Assembly: GCA_001464545.1 (NCBI GenBank)
Contig: LNFC01000016.1
Span: 43,679 to 107,678 of the forward strand
Source: Acidobacteria bacterium Ga0077551
GTDB lineage: Bacteria > Pseudomonadota > Alphaproteobacteria > Caulobacterales > Hyphomonadaceae
DNA length: 64,000 bases
Reading direction: 5' to 3'
Shown here one piece after another: positions 10,114 to 18,613 of the stretch. Position 1 is the first letter of the stretch. Each line of letters starts with the position of its first letter. The notes under the pieces were generated by a model that saw only the letters and a program-made list of their open reading frames with translations, was not told the origin of the DNA and did no database searches. The position numbers and the translations under genes were made by a program.

Positions 10114-10407
10114 ATGAGCAACGAGACCGTTACCCGGGCTGAAGTCACCGATGCCATCGTCCGCGAAGTCGGCGTGACCCGTCAGGAATCGGCGGACCTT
10201 CTCGACCGCACCCTCGAACTCATCGGCGCCGCGCTCGAGCATGAGGAAGAGGTGAAGCTCGCCCGCTTCGGCAACTTCGTCGTGCGCTCCAAATCTGCCC
10301 GCGAAGGGCGCAATCCGAAGACCGGCGAAGAGGCCCCCATCGCGGCCCGCCGGGTTGTCACCTTCCGTCCGTCGCCGATGCTCAAGTCGCTCGTCGGCCG
10401 CGACTGA
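10114..10407 (+). CDS. ihfA: Integration host factor subunit alpha
   Basis: This 97-residue protein of the HU/IHF family bends DNA as a heterodimer with IHF beta. The TRAEVTDAIVREVGVTRQES helix, the KLARFGNFVVR strand, the GRNPKTGEEAPI arm with its intercalating proline region and the RRVVTFRPSPMLK end all match IHF alpha. It lies between fabH and a MerR-type regulator, as in other alphaproteobacteria. Confidence 0.95.
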   Translation: MSNETVTRAEVTDAIVREVGVTRQESADLLDRTLELIGAALEHEEEVKLARFGNFVVRSKSAREGRNPKTGEEAPIAARRVVTFRPSPMLKSLVGRD

Positions 10408-10426
10408 ACCTGTCCAGGATGACCGA

Positions 10427-10891
10427 ATGACCGCACTCAAATCCCGGATCGAAAAGTCGTCCACTGCCTTCCGGTCGATTGGTGAAGCGGCCAGCGAGCT
10501 CGGCCTCGAAACGCATGTGCTGCGATACTGGGAAACGCGTTTCCCGAAAGACATCCGCCCGATCAAGCGCGACGATGGCCGCCGCATGTTCCGACCGCAG
10601 GACATGGATGCGCTGCGCGCCATCCGCATCCTGGTGCACGAACGCGGCATGACGCTGAAGGGCGCCAAGACGATTCTGGCGGAGCAGGGGATCGAGGCGG
10701 TTCTCGCCGGCACAGCCACCTTGTCTGCGGCCACCCTCGAAGCGGTGCCGAGCCCGGCGCGCGAGTTGCAGGCAAGCGTTGCCCGCGCCTTTGCTGCGCC
10801 GGATCGCAAGACGCGTCTCGAGGAGGCGCTGCAGGAGCTGACGGACATCAAGGACCGCATCGATGCCGCCCGGGCGCGCAGGGCTGCGTAG
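10427..10891 (+). CDS. MerR family transcriptional regulator
   Basis: This 154-residue protein has an N-terminal MerR winged helix: FRSIGEAASELGLETHVLRYWETRFP, then RRMFRPQDMDALRAIRILVHERGMTLKGA. A C-terminal helix follows that could dimerise, with no cysteines for metal sensing. It starts 19 bp after ihfA. The ihfA-merR pairing is conserved in alphaproteobacteria, but the target genes are unknown to me. ATG 10427 is chosen because the winged helix starts soon after it. Confidence 0.88.
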   Translation: MTALKSRIEKSSTAFRSIGEAASELGLETHVLRYWETRFPKDIRPIKRDDGRRMFRPQDMDALRAIRILVHERGMTLKGAKTILAEQGIEAVLAGTATLSAATLEAVPSPARELQASVARAFAAPDRKTRLEEALQELTDIKDRIDAARARRAA

Positions 10892-10978
10892 GCTTTTTTC
10901 CGTCTCTTTCGGACTCCATTTCACGCTGTTTCTGTCTCGCGCTTGCGCGTTTCTTTCTCGCTGTTTCTCGTTTCTTTC
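10892..10978. other. Pyrimidine-rich spacer between convergent genes
   Basis: The spacer between the merR end and the DUF1203 gene end is strongly biased to C and T on the + strand, with repeated TTTCT and CTGTTTCT-like units. It contains no clear hairpin terminator and no gene. A T-rich run right after merR may contribute to transcript ending. Confidence 0.5.
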
Positions 10979-11494
10979 TCAGTTATTCTCACTTTTTATC
11001 GCGTTCCCCGGACGGGCGCAGGCTGATCCGGCGCGCACGGCTTTCGCCGCGAAGCATCCGTTGCGGGCATAGTGGATGTGCGCGTAGGCGACGTCCTCTC
11101 GCTGGAAGCCTTCAGCCAGAAAGCTGGCAAGCTCCGTGCCCTCGAACACGTCACTGCCGACAATGTTCCCCGGCGCATCGAACAGGCGGGCCGAGATCAG
11201 CCGTCTCCGGATGGCGAACGGCACGTCGCCTGGGTCGGGCTCGGCTTGCGCTGCATGTTCGCGCACACAGATGGCGTGGCTGGCGCGATAGGGCGTGTCA
11301 GTGTCGAGATGCGTGTAGTTGAGCAGCAGGACCGTTTCGCCGGCGACCGCATCCTCAAGGCTGACCCGGCACGGCATGCCTGCGACAGCGTCCGGGTCCA
11401 TGCGGCGCGCGCGCTGCGCAGCGAGGGCTTCGTCGGACAGGGCGAACAGGCCCTCGAACTCGGACCTGGGCAAGGCAAGGATGCGGAAAGTCAT
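10979..11494 (-). CDS. DUF1203 domain protein
   Basis: This 171-residue protein has the DUF1203 pattern: an N-terminal FRILALP strand, a [19 protein letters not shown] core, an HAICVRE segment and the late [16 protein letters not shown] motif. The family has no established function that I know. No signal peptide or membrane segment is visible, so it is probably cytoplasmic. The start at 11494 has AGGAGCC-type ribosome binding sequence just upstream; the open frame continues further upstream without coding character. Confidence 0.75.
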   Translation of the reverse strand: MTFRILALPRSEFEGLFALSDEALAAQRARRMDPDAVAGMPCRVSLEDAVAGETVLLLNYTHLDTDTPYRASHAICVREHAAQAEPDPGDVPFAIRRRLISARLFDAPGNIVGSDVFEGTELASFLAEGFQREDVAYAHIHYARNGCFAAKAVRAGSACARPGNAIKSENN

Positions 11495-11640
11495 GGGCGG
11501 CTCCTGTGGACGTCTGGAGCTGCATCCTGGCGCGCGGGGCGTAGCCGATCGACCCGGTTCTTGCGGTTCGCGTTGAAAGCAGGCGGCCGGAACATGCAGG
11601 TTGCAGCGGCGGTAGGGTTTGCCTATACAGCGCGTTCGGT

Positions 11641-11717
11641 CGGAGCGTAGCGCAGCCCGGTAGCGCACTAGTCTGGGGGACTAGGGGTCGGAGGTTCGAA
11701 TCCTCTCGTTCCGACCA
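11641..11717 (+). tRNA. tRNA-Pro (anticodon GGG)
   Basis: This 77-nt cloverleaf includes an encoded CCA end. The acceptor stem pairs CGGAGCG with CGTTCCG (one G-T pair), the D stem pairs GCGC with GCGC, the anticodon stem pairs CTAGT with ACTAG around the loop CTGGGGG, and the T arm reads GGAGG-TTCGAAT-CCTCT. Loop position 34-36 is GGG, decoding CCC and CCU proline codons. Confidence 0.96.
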
Positions 11718-11732
11718 AAAAAACCCAACAAT

Positions 11733-12179
11733 TCAGCCCAGCACCGCATGCCGCAGCGCCCGGGCGTCCCACAGTGCGTTGTGCTGCACGGCGTCCGTGA
11801 TTTCGCTGGGGTAGGCCGAGGCATGCAGGAGCCGCAGGGTGAGGTCCGGTATCTTCACCATCTGGCCGGGGGCGATGATCAGGCATTGCATCAGGTGCAT
11901 CAGGTCTTCCGGCCAGTCGGCGACCACGGTCGGCGCCGGATCGCTGGCGAGGAAGGCCTGGATCGCCCGGCCGAACCGCGCGAGCGGCAGCACGGTGGGC
12001 CGCGCGTCCGAGAGGGACAGGAAGGGCAGCACGTGCTCGGCCACCCAGTCATGCGCGTCCATCGCGTTCAGTTCGTCCTCGGGCCGCACGAGGTAGAGCT
12101 CACCGGCCTCACTCGAGAGGGCGAGGCTGATGAGCTCTCCGCCGAAGCCGTTGAACTCGCAATCGAGGCAGTAGAGCAA
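11733..12179 (-). CDS. RNase T-like 3'-5' exoribonuclease (Rv2179c-like family)
   Basis: This 148-residue protein of the DEDD exonuclease superfamily fits the short Rv2179c-like group. The first metal-binding motif CLDCEFNGFGGELI lies at the N-terminus, VVADWPEDLM in the middle and a late VQHNALWDARALRHAV with His and Asp. The start is taken as TTG at 12179: GGAG lies eight bases upstream and the first motif begins only a few residues in. No ATG or GTG fits. It starts 5 bp after the stop of the S9 peptidase and is probably co-transcribed with it. Confidence 0.78.
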   Translation of the reverse strand: MLYCLDCEFNGFGGELISLALSSEAGELYLVRPEDELNAMDAHDWVAEHVLPFLSLSDARPTVLPLARFGRAIQAFLASDPAPTVVADWPEDLMHLMQCLIIAPGQMVKIPDLTLRLLHASAYPSEITDAVQHNALWDARALRHAVLG

Positions 12180-12184
12180 GCGCC

Positions 12185-14413
12185 CTACTCCGGGGTCGAG
12201 AGGTCGACGGAGTCGATCTTGCCGGCCGCCGCGAGGGCGAAGGCGTACTCGATCGCCGTTTCCTTCAGGCCTTCGAACCTGCCCGAGGCGCCGTAATGGC
12301 CCGCGTCCATGTTGATGCGTAGGAAGTAGGGGCCGGCGCCCGGGGCTTCGTGGCGCAGCTTGGCGGCCCACTTGGACGGCTCCCAATAGGTGACCCGCGG
12401 ATCCGTCACGCCGCCGGTGATCAGCATCGGCGGATAGTCGAGCTTGGTGACTTGGTCATACGGGCTGTAGGCGAGGATCGTGTCATACGCCTTTTCGTCC
12501 GTGAGAGGATTACCCCATTCCGGCCATTCCGGCGGGGTAAGCGGCAGGCTCTCGTCCGACATCGTATTCAGCACATCGACGAACGGCACCGCCGCGATGA
12601 TGCCGCCGAACAGCGTGGGATCCATGTTCGCCGCGGCGCCCATCAACAGGCCGCCGGCGGAGCCGCCCTGGCCGATCAGTTTGCCGCGCGTGGTGTAGCC
12701 CTTGTCGACAAGGTGCTGACCGGCCGCGATATAGTCCTTGAAGGTGTTGGTCTTCTTGTCGAGCTTGCCATCGAGATACCACTGGTAACCCTTGGCCATC
12801 TCGCCGCGCGGATTAACGATGGCGTAGATGAAGCCGCGGTCGACGAGGCTGAGGCGACCGGTGCGGAAGTCCGCCGGGATGGTGATGCCGTAGGAGCCAT
12901 AGCCGTAGAGCAGCACCGGCGCGGTGCCGTCGACGGGCGTATCCTTGTGGCGCAGCAACGTGACCGGAACCTCCGCGCCGTCCCACGAAGGCGCCATGAT
13001 GCGCTCGACGACATAGTCGGCCGGGTTGTGGCCGGACGGGACTTCGCGGGTCTTGCGCAGCACACGCTCGCGCGTGTCGAGGTTGTAGTCGATCACCTGG
13101 TCGGGCGTGGTCGGCGAGGCATAGTCGAAGCGCAGCACGGGCACGTCGTATTCGTAGCCGCCGGCGAGGCCGAGATCGAACGCTGCTTCATCGAAGCTGA
13201 TGGCGTGGCTGTCGGTCATGCCCTTCTTGTGGATGACGATGCGGGGCAGGCCGCCTTCGCGTTCCATGAGCGTGAGGTAGTCTTTCTGGGCGTGCGTGCC
13301 GAGCAGCAGCGTGCCGGGACGATGCGGGATGACATCCTGCCAGCCGGCGCGCGAGGTGGACGACAGGGGCGCCTTGACCAGCTTGAAGTCCACGGCGCCG
13401 TCGGTGTTGGTGGAGATGTAGAAAGCGCCGTCCCAGTGCGTGACCGAATACTGGATGTCTGTTTCGCGCGGCGCGACTGTGCGCAGTTTCGGGTTCAGCT
13501 CGTCTGCGGGGAACCAGTGTACTTCGCTGGTCGTGTGTCCGCCGGCGGAGATGAAGATCAACTCTTCGCTTTCGCTGGTTTCAAGGCCGACGAAGAAGCC
13601 GGGGTCTTTCTCTTCATAGATCAGCGTGTCGGCGCCGGTTGCGAGGTCGCGCTGGTAGACGGCGGCGGGGCGGTTGTTGGCGTCGCGCAGCACCCAGAAG
13701 ATCGCCTTGCCGGTCGCGCTCCACTCGAAATCGCCATAGCCATTCTCGATCAGCACGCCGGTGTCTTCGCCGGTCTCGATGTTCTTTACACGGATCTCGT
13801 AGAATTCGCTGCCTTTGGTGTCCGTGCCATACGCGAGGTACTTATGGTCGGGTGAGGCTTCGATGTCGCCGAAGGCGAAATAGTCCTGGTCCTTGCCCAT
13901 CGCGTCGCCGTCGAGAAGGATCGTCTCCTCGCCGGCGCCGGTGAAGGCGTCCGCTGCCGGCTTGCGGGCGTAGACGGCATACTCGCCGCCTTCGCGGAAG
14001 CGCGTGTAGTAGGCCCAGCCGCCATGGATCGACGGAACGGAGCTGTCGTCTTCCTTGATGCGGCCGCGCATCTCGTTGAACAGCTCGTCGCGCAGCGCGG
14101 TCGTCGTGTCTTCGACGCGCGCTTTCGTGTAGGCGTTCTCCGCTTCCAGATAGCCGCGGATTTCCGGCTTCAGCAGCGACGGATCGCGCATCACTTCCTG
14201 CCAGTTCTCGTCCTTCAGCCAGTTGTACGGATCATTGCGCGTGCGGCCGAGCTGCGTGATCTCATGGTCCACCCGGGCGGCGACCGGCGGCTCCGGCAGG
14301 CTCGCGGTATCAGCCGACAGCGTGGCAGGCTCGGTCGTGTCTTTGGTCATCATACATCCGGAAAGCAGGGTCGTTGCGGCCACGAGGCCGGCGACGTGAA
14401 CAACAAGGCGCAT
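12185..14413 (-). CDS. S9 family prolyl oligopeptidase-like serine peptidase, lipoprotein
   Basis: This 742-residue peptidase matches the prolyl oligopeptidase/oligopeptidase B (protease II) group. A lipoprotein signal (LLSGC) occupies the first 20 residues, so the enzyme is probably periplasmic and membrane-anchored. A seven-bladed propeller region covers roughly residues 45-470 and an alpha/beta hydrolase domain the rest. The nucleophile is in GQGGSAGGLLMG, the Asp in ITGGVTDPRV and the His in MDAGHYGASGR. It cleaves short peptides after proline or basic residues; the exact specificity cannot be read from the sequence. Confidence 0.9.
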   Translation of the reverse strand: MRLVVHVAGLVAATTLLSGCMMTKDTTEPATLSADTASLPEPPVAARVDHEITQLGRTRNDPYNWLKDENWQEVMRDPSLLKPEIRGYLEAENAYTKARVEDTTTALRDELFNEMRGRIKEDDSSVPSIHGGWAYYTRFREGGEYAVYARKPAADAFTGAGEETILLDGDAMGKDQDYFAFGDIEASPDHKYLAYGTDTKGSEFYEIRVKNIETGEDTGVLIENGYGDFEWSATGKAIFWVLRDANNRPAAVYQRDLATGADTLIYEEKDPGFFVGLETSESEELIFISAGGHTTSEVHWFPADELNPKLRTVAPRETDIQYSVTHWDGAFYISTNTDGAVDFKLVKAPLSSTSRAGWQDVIPHRPGTLLLGTHAQKDYLTLMEREGGLPRIVIHKKGMTDSHAISFDEAAFDLGLAGGYEYDVPVLRFDYASPTTPDQVIDYNLDTRERVLRKTREVPSGHNPADYVVERIMAPSWDGAEVPVTLLRHKDTPVDGTAPVLLYGYGSYGITIPADFRTGRLSLVDRGFIYAIVNPRGEMAKGYQWYLDGKLDKKTNTFKDYIAAGQHLVDKGYTTRGKLIGQGGSAGGLLMGAAANMDPTLFGGIIAAVPFVDVLNTMSDESLPLTPPEWPEWGNPLTDEKAYDTILAYSPYDQVTKLDYPPMLITGGVTDPRVTYWEPSKWAAKLRHEAPGAGPYFLRINMDAGHYGASGRFEGLKETAIEYAFALAAAGKIDSVDLSTPE

Positions 14414-14474
14414 GGAAGGCTCCGCTTATCGATAAACGCGACAGTGGATCACGCCGGCGGGACCTGTCCAGCGT

Positions 14475-14882
14475 TTATTCGGAGGGCTTGAAATCCAGCA
14501 CGGCGCCGTTGATGCACCAGCGTTCGCCGGTCGGCGGGGGGCCGTCCTTGAACACGTGGCCCTGGTGCAGACCGCAGGTCGCGCAGTGGCATTCGGTGCG
14601 TGGATAGATCATCTTGAAGTCGGTCGAGGTGCCGATCGCGGCGGGGTTGATCGGCTGCCAGTAGCTGGGCCAGCCGGTGCCGGATTCGAACTTGTGCTCG
14701 GACGACCAGAGCGCCGTGCCGCAGCCCTTGCAATGATAAATGCCGGCGCGTTTCTCGTCCTGGAAGTTGCCGGGGGTGAAGGCGCGCTCGGTGCCGTCTT
14801 TCACGCCGACGCGGTAGGCCTCGGGGTCGAGGAGTGCGCGCCATTCGGCGTCGGTGCGTGAAATCCTGGTGGTCTTGGTCAT
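14475..14882 (-). CDS. msrB: Peptide-methionine (R)-S-oxide reductase MsrB
   Basis: This 135-residue enzyme reduces the R form of methionine sulfoxide in oxidised proteins. Two CxxC pairs (CKGC and CATC) bind structural zinc. The SGTGWPSYWQPI motif binds the substrate and the catalytic Cys lies in RWCINGAVLDF. Its length is that of a stand-alone MsrB with no MsrA fusion. It is on the same strand as the S9 peptidase, 61 bp upstream of it. Confidence 0.95.
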   Translation of the reverse strand: MTKTTRISRTDAEWRALLDPEAYRVGVKDGTERAFTPGNFQDEKRAGIYHCKGCGTALWSSEHKFESGTGWPSYWQPINPAAIGTSTDFKMIYPRTECHCATCGLHQGHVFKDGPPPTGERWCINGAVLDFKPSE

Positions 14883-14926
14883 CGGGGGCGCTCCATCCTT
14901 GGCTCGCCCCCAATATAGGGACGAGA

Positions 14927-15382
14927 TCAGCCGTAGAGAACGGTAATCGACTCAGCGACCAGCGCCGGGCGGTCCTTGCCGTCGATTTCGACGGTCGCTT
15001 CCATCTTCATCTGCTTGCCGCCGGACTTGGCCTCGACCGACAGGCATTTCTGGCGCAGGCGCACTTTCGAGCCGACGGGCACCATGTTGGTGAAGCGGAC
15101 CTTGTCGGAGCCGTAGTTGATGCCGCGGGTGACGCCCTCGACGCGGAGGACTTCGGCGCCGAGCATCGGCAGCAGCGACAGGGTGAGGAAGCCGTGCGCG
15201 ATGGGGCCGCCCATCAGCTTGGTGGCGCGCTCGACATCGACGTGGATCCACTGGTGGTCACCGGTCGCCTCGGCGAACAGGTTGACGCGGTTCTGGTCGA
15301 TCAAGTGCCAGTCGGACACGCCGACTTCCTGGCCGGCGAGCGATTCGAGATCGGCGTAGGCGATGGTACGGGGATTGGCCAT
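14927..15382 (-). CDS. MaoC family (R)-hydratase/dehydratase
   Basis: This 151-residue hot-dog fold protein resembles MaoC-like (R)-specific enoyl-CoA hydratases. The hydratase motif is clear: FAEATGDHQWIHVDVERA with the catalytic Asp/His pair, then GGPIAHGFLTLSLLP. Enzymes of this type hydrate trans-2-enoyl-CoA to (R)-3-hydroxyacyl-CoA, but the true substrate here is unknown. The start at 15382 has an AGGAGG ribosome binding site at seven bases. It is transcribed divergently from the membrane protein at 15516. Confidence 0.88.
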   Translation of the reverse strand: MANPRTIAYADLESLAGQEVGVSDWHLIDQNRVNLFAEATGDHQWIHVDVERATKLMGGPIAHGFLTLSLLPMLGAEVLRVEGVTRGINYGSDKVRFTNMVPVGSKVRLRQKCLSVEAKSGGKQMKMEATVEIDGKDRPALVAESITVLYG

Positions 15383-15515
15383 GGGTTCCTCCTTGAGTGG
15401 TTTTGCCTGTTCTGGCGCGGCCCCGGCGCCTGCGCAAGGTTTACGATGGGGCAAGGCCCCAGTTGACGCCGCCACGCTGCCTCGCAAGGGTAATCGGGCC
15501 CACGCCGGAGACGCC

Positions 15516-15878
15516 ATGACCTCGCCCGCCACCCTCTCACAGACGTTTGCGCCGGGCACGCCGGGGCAGGCGCGGCTGATCTACTGGGGCCTGCTGCTCG
15601 GGCTGATCCTGCCGGGCGTCAACTTCGTCGCGGCCGGCTTTGCCTGGCATGCCCAGGGCCGGGGCGACGATCTGGTGCGCAGCCACCTTGCCAACCAGAT
15701 CAGCATCTTCTGGCGCAGCGTCGTCTATGTGCTGGCCGGTCTCGTGTTGACGTATTTCCTGTTCGGCGTGCTGCTGATCATGGCGACCATCATATGGTAC
15801 ATCCTCCGTGTCCTGAAGGGTCTGAAGGCGCTGGCGGCAGGCCTGCCGCCGGAGAACCCGCAGAGCTGGCTGTTTTGA
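15516..15878 (+). CDS. Small membrane protein, DUF4870-like
   Basis: This 120-residue protein has about three hydrophobic segments (near residues 20-40, 63-85 and 85-100). The HLANQISIFWRSVVYVL segment and an LGLILPGVNFVAAGFAW segment resemble the DUF4870/YuiB-like family. It has no known function. Its 3' end overlaps the 3' end of the convergent aminotransferase frame by 89 bp. ATG 15516 is chosen because it begins the first conserved part. Confidence 0.7.
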   Translation: MTSPATLSQTFAPGTPGQARLIYWGLLLGLILPGVNFVAAGFAWHAQGRGDDLVRSHLANQISIFWRSVVYVLAGLVLTYFLFGVLLIMATIIWYILRVLKGLKALAAGLPPENPQSWLF

Positions 15879-17027
15879 CGCGCCAGCCGAGATGGCGGTC
15901 CAGCGCGGACAGGAAACGCGCGATGTCGTTTTCGGAGGTGAACAGGTGCGGCGTGATGCGAAGGCGGTTGCCGCGCTTCGAGACGTAGATGTTCTCGGCC
16001 TTGAGCCGCGCTGTCAGGTCGCCGGGCGCTGTGTCCGGCAGCAGGGCGCCGAGATAGTGTGGGCCCCGGTCCGCCTCGGGGCCTGTGGTCAGCCCGCAGG
16101 CCTCAAGTGCCTCTGCCAGCGCCCGGTTCTGGTGCGCCAGCGTTGCTTCGATGTTGGCGACGCCCCAGTTGAGGATCAGTTGAACCGAGGCTTGCAAAGC
16201 GGGCAGCAGGGCGAAGTTCGACCGTTCGCCCATGTCGTAACGTTCCGCACCCGGAGCATAGGCGTCGGTGTAATCGATCAGGCGCGAGAAGTCTGACGCG
16301 CCTTCGCGGGTGATCCAGTTCTGCTCCAGCGGCTTGCCGCCGCGCCGGTATGGCGCAGCATAGAGGAAGCCTGTCGCATAGGGCCCCAGCAGCCACTTGT
16401 ATCCTGCCGCCACCGCGAAATCCGGCTGTACCTCGCGCACGTCGAACGTCATCGCGCCGCAGCTCTGCGTCAGGTCCAGCACCAGCGCGGCGCCGACCTC
16501 GCGGCACCGCGCGCCGATGGCGACGAGGTCGATCCTTGCGCCGTCTGTCCACCGCACCTGCGGACAGGCGACCAGTGCGGTGTCTGGGGTGATGGCGCCG
16601 AGCAGGGCGTCGGAGAGAGACTCGTTGCCGCGCGCCGCAACCGTTTCGATCACCGCGCCGCTCTGACGCGCGTGGTCGCGCCACGTATAGACGTTGGAGG
16701 GAAACTGGTGCTCGAGCAGCAGGATCTTCTGGCCCTTCGCCAGCGGCAGGTTGCGCGCCGCCGTGGCGAGGCCGTAGCTGGCCGAGGGCACGAAGGCGAT
16801 GCCGCCTCATCCGCGCCGATCAGGGCGGCGAGCAAAGGACGCAGCCGCCTGGTGTCCTCGAAAAAGTCCGTGTCCGGAATGGTCCACGGTCGCAGCTTGC
16901 GCGCCAGACCGCGCTGGCCCGCTTCTGAGGCGGCCATGGGCAGAGGGCCCATGGTCGCGACATTCAGGTAAGCGACATCGGCCGGGATGTCGAACAGGTG
17001 ACGCTGATTGGAGATCAGCTGCGCCAT
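15790..17027 (-). pseudogene. Class V aminotransferase-like gene broken by a frameshift
   Basis: The parts read as a PLP-dependent class V aminotransferase (selenocysteine lyase / isopenicillin-N-epimerase-like). The N-terminal frame starts at 17027 (AQLISNQRHLFDIP, YLNVATMGPLP) and runs well to ALIGADEA near 16800. The matching continuation (IAFVPSASYGLATAARN) is in the next frame. The PLP lysine is in AAGYKWLLGPYATGF. The switch lies at about 16793-16806 and is a one-base change in net frame. The gene begins 5 bp after the acyl-CoA synthetase stop. The C-terminal 30 residues run past the usual family end into the neighbouring gene on the other strand. It could be a pseudogene or a base-call error. 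Confidence 0.8.
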
Positions 17028-17031
17028 CGCG

Positions 17032-18579
17032 TCAGACGATCCGGCTGTCCTTGTTGCCCCAATACCGGTCACGGATCAGGCGCTTGTACAGCTTGCCGGT
17101 CGGATGGCGCGGAAGTTCCGGATCAAAGTCGATGCTCTTCGGGCATTTGATCTTTGACAGGTTCGCCAGGCAGTGGGCCATCAGCTCCGCCGCCAGTTCT
17201 TCCGAAGGGGCAATGCCCGGCATCGGCTGCACGACGGCCTTCACAGCTTCGCCGAAATCCTCGTCCGGCACGCCGATGACGGCGCAGTCGGCGACCTTCG
17301 GATGGGTGATCAGGATGTTCTCGCATTCCTGCGGATAGATGTTCACGCCGCCCGAGATGATCATGAAGGCCTTGCGGTCGGTGAGGTACAGGAAGCCGTC
17401 CGCATCGACCTTGCCGACATCGCCGAGCGACGACCAGTCGGGATGCTTCGGGTTCAGCGCGGCTTTGTTCTTCTCCGGCGCGTTGTGATAGTTCGGCGGC
17501 GTGGTGCCGCCGAAATAGACCTGGCCTTCCTCACCGACCGGAACTTCGTCGCCGTCCTCGTTGCAGATGTGCAGGACGCCCATCACCGGGCGGCCGACCG
17601 TGCCCTTGTGGGTCAGCCAGTCCGGGCTCTTCACCCAGGTCATGCCATTGCCTTCGGAGCCGGCATAATACTCATCGATCACCGGGCCCCACCAGGCGAT
17701 CATCTGTTCCTTCACCGGCACGGGGCAGGGCGCTGCCGCGTGGATCGCGAACTTGATGCTGGAGACATCGTACTTCTTGCGCACCTCTTCCGGCAGTTTC
17801 AGCATCTTGACGAACATCGTCGGCACGAGCTGCGAGTGCGTGACCTTGTGCTGCTCGACAAGGCGCAGGTAATCCTCCGGCTCGAACTTCTCCATGATGA
17901 TGAGCGTGGCGCCGATGCGCGTGAACGTCATGCACCAACGCAGCGGCGCTGCGTGGTAGAGCGGGGCCGGGGAGAGGTAGATCGACTCCTCATTGGCGCC
18001 CGAGAAGGCCCGGGCGATCTGGATCAGCGCATTGTCGGCGTCGATCGGCAGGCCGCGCTCCAGTGGCGGGCGGATGCCTTTCGGACGGCCGGTCGTGCCG
18101 GAGGAGTAGAGCATGTCGGTGCCGGCCATCTCGTCGGCCACCGGCGTGGCCGGGAAACGCGCGACATGCTCTTCCATCGCCACGAACCCATCAATCGCGC
18201 CGTCGATGGACCAGTTGTCCTTCAGGCCCGTCGTGGCTTTCACTTCCTTCGCAACGCTGCCCTTGGAGGCGCTGGCGATCAGGAGCTTGGCGCCGGAATC
18301 CTCGATGATGTAGGCCACTTCCGGCGTCGTCAGGCGCGAGGAGACGGCGACATAGTAGAGCCCGGCGCGCTGCGCGGCCCAGCAGATCTCGAAATAGCGC
18401 GGCGAGTTCTCGGCGAAGATCGCGATGGTGTCACCGGGAGCGCACCCCGCCGCGCGCAGCGCATGCGCGATGCGGTTGGAGCGCTCGTCCAGCTGCTTGA
18501 ACGTGATCACCTCGCCCGAGCCGGACATGATGATCGCGGCCTTGTCCGGGTGGGATTTGGCGTAGTGAAAGGGATGCAT
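17032..18579 (-). CDS. Acyl-CoA synthetase (AMP-dependent synthetase/ligase family)
   Basis: This 515-residue enzyme of the ANL superfamily activates a carboxylic acid to acyl-AMP and then acyl-CoA. Core motifs are DMLYSSGTTGRPKGI (P-loop, near residue 165), YYAGSEGNG, GDVGKVDADGFLYLTDR and MIISGGVNIYPQE. The final catalytic lysine region reads PRHPTGKLYKR. A GGAGGA sits before ATG 18579. It probably acts in fatty or aromatic acid catabolism, in line with the MaoC and enoyl-CoA hydratase genes nearby, but the substrate is not evident. Confidence 0.9.
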   Translation of the reverse strand: MHPFHYAKSHPDKAAIIMSGSGEVITFKQLDERSNRIAHALRAAGCAPGDTIAIFAENSPRYFEICWAAQRAGLYYVAVSSRLTTPEVAYIIEDSGAKLLIASASKGSVAKEVKATTGLKDNWSIDGAIDGFVAMEEHVARFPATPVADEMAGTDMLYSSGTTGRPKGIRPPLERGLPIDADNALIQIARAFSGANEESIYLSPAPLYHAAPLRWCMTFTRIGATLIIMEKFEPEDYLRLVEQHKVTHSQLVPTMFVKMLKLPEEVRKKYDVSSIKFAIHAAAPCPVPVKEQMIAWWGPVIDEYYAGSEGNGMTWVKSPDWLTHKGTVGRPVMGVLHICNEDGDEVPVGEEGQVYFGGTTPPNYHNAPEKNKAALNPKHPDWSSLGDVGKVDADGFLYLTDRKAFMIISGGVNIYPQECENILITHPKVADCAVIGVPDEDFGEAVKAVVQPMPGIAPSEELAAELMAHCLANLSKIKCPKSIDFDPELPRHPTGKLYKRLIRDRYWGNKDSRIV

Positions 18580-18613
18580 GAAGTGTCCTCCGGGGGCGTT
18601 TCTTGTAAGTCTG

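Noticed and set aside
11641..12179. A tRNA-linked integration site at tRNA-Pro
   Set aside because: No integrase gene, no repeat of the tRNA 3' end and no foreign genes were seen beside it.
12350..13855. A 501-residue open frame on the plus strand
   Set aside because: It is antisense to the S9 peptidase gene and has no recognisable domain.
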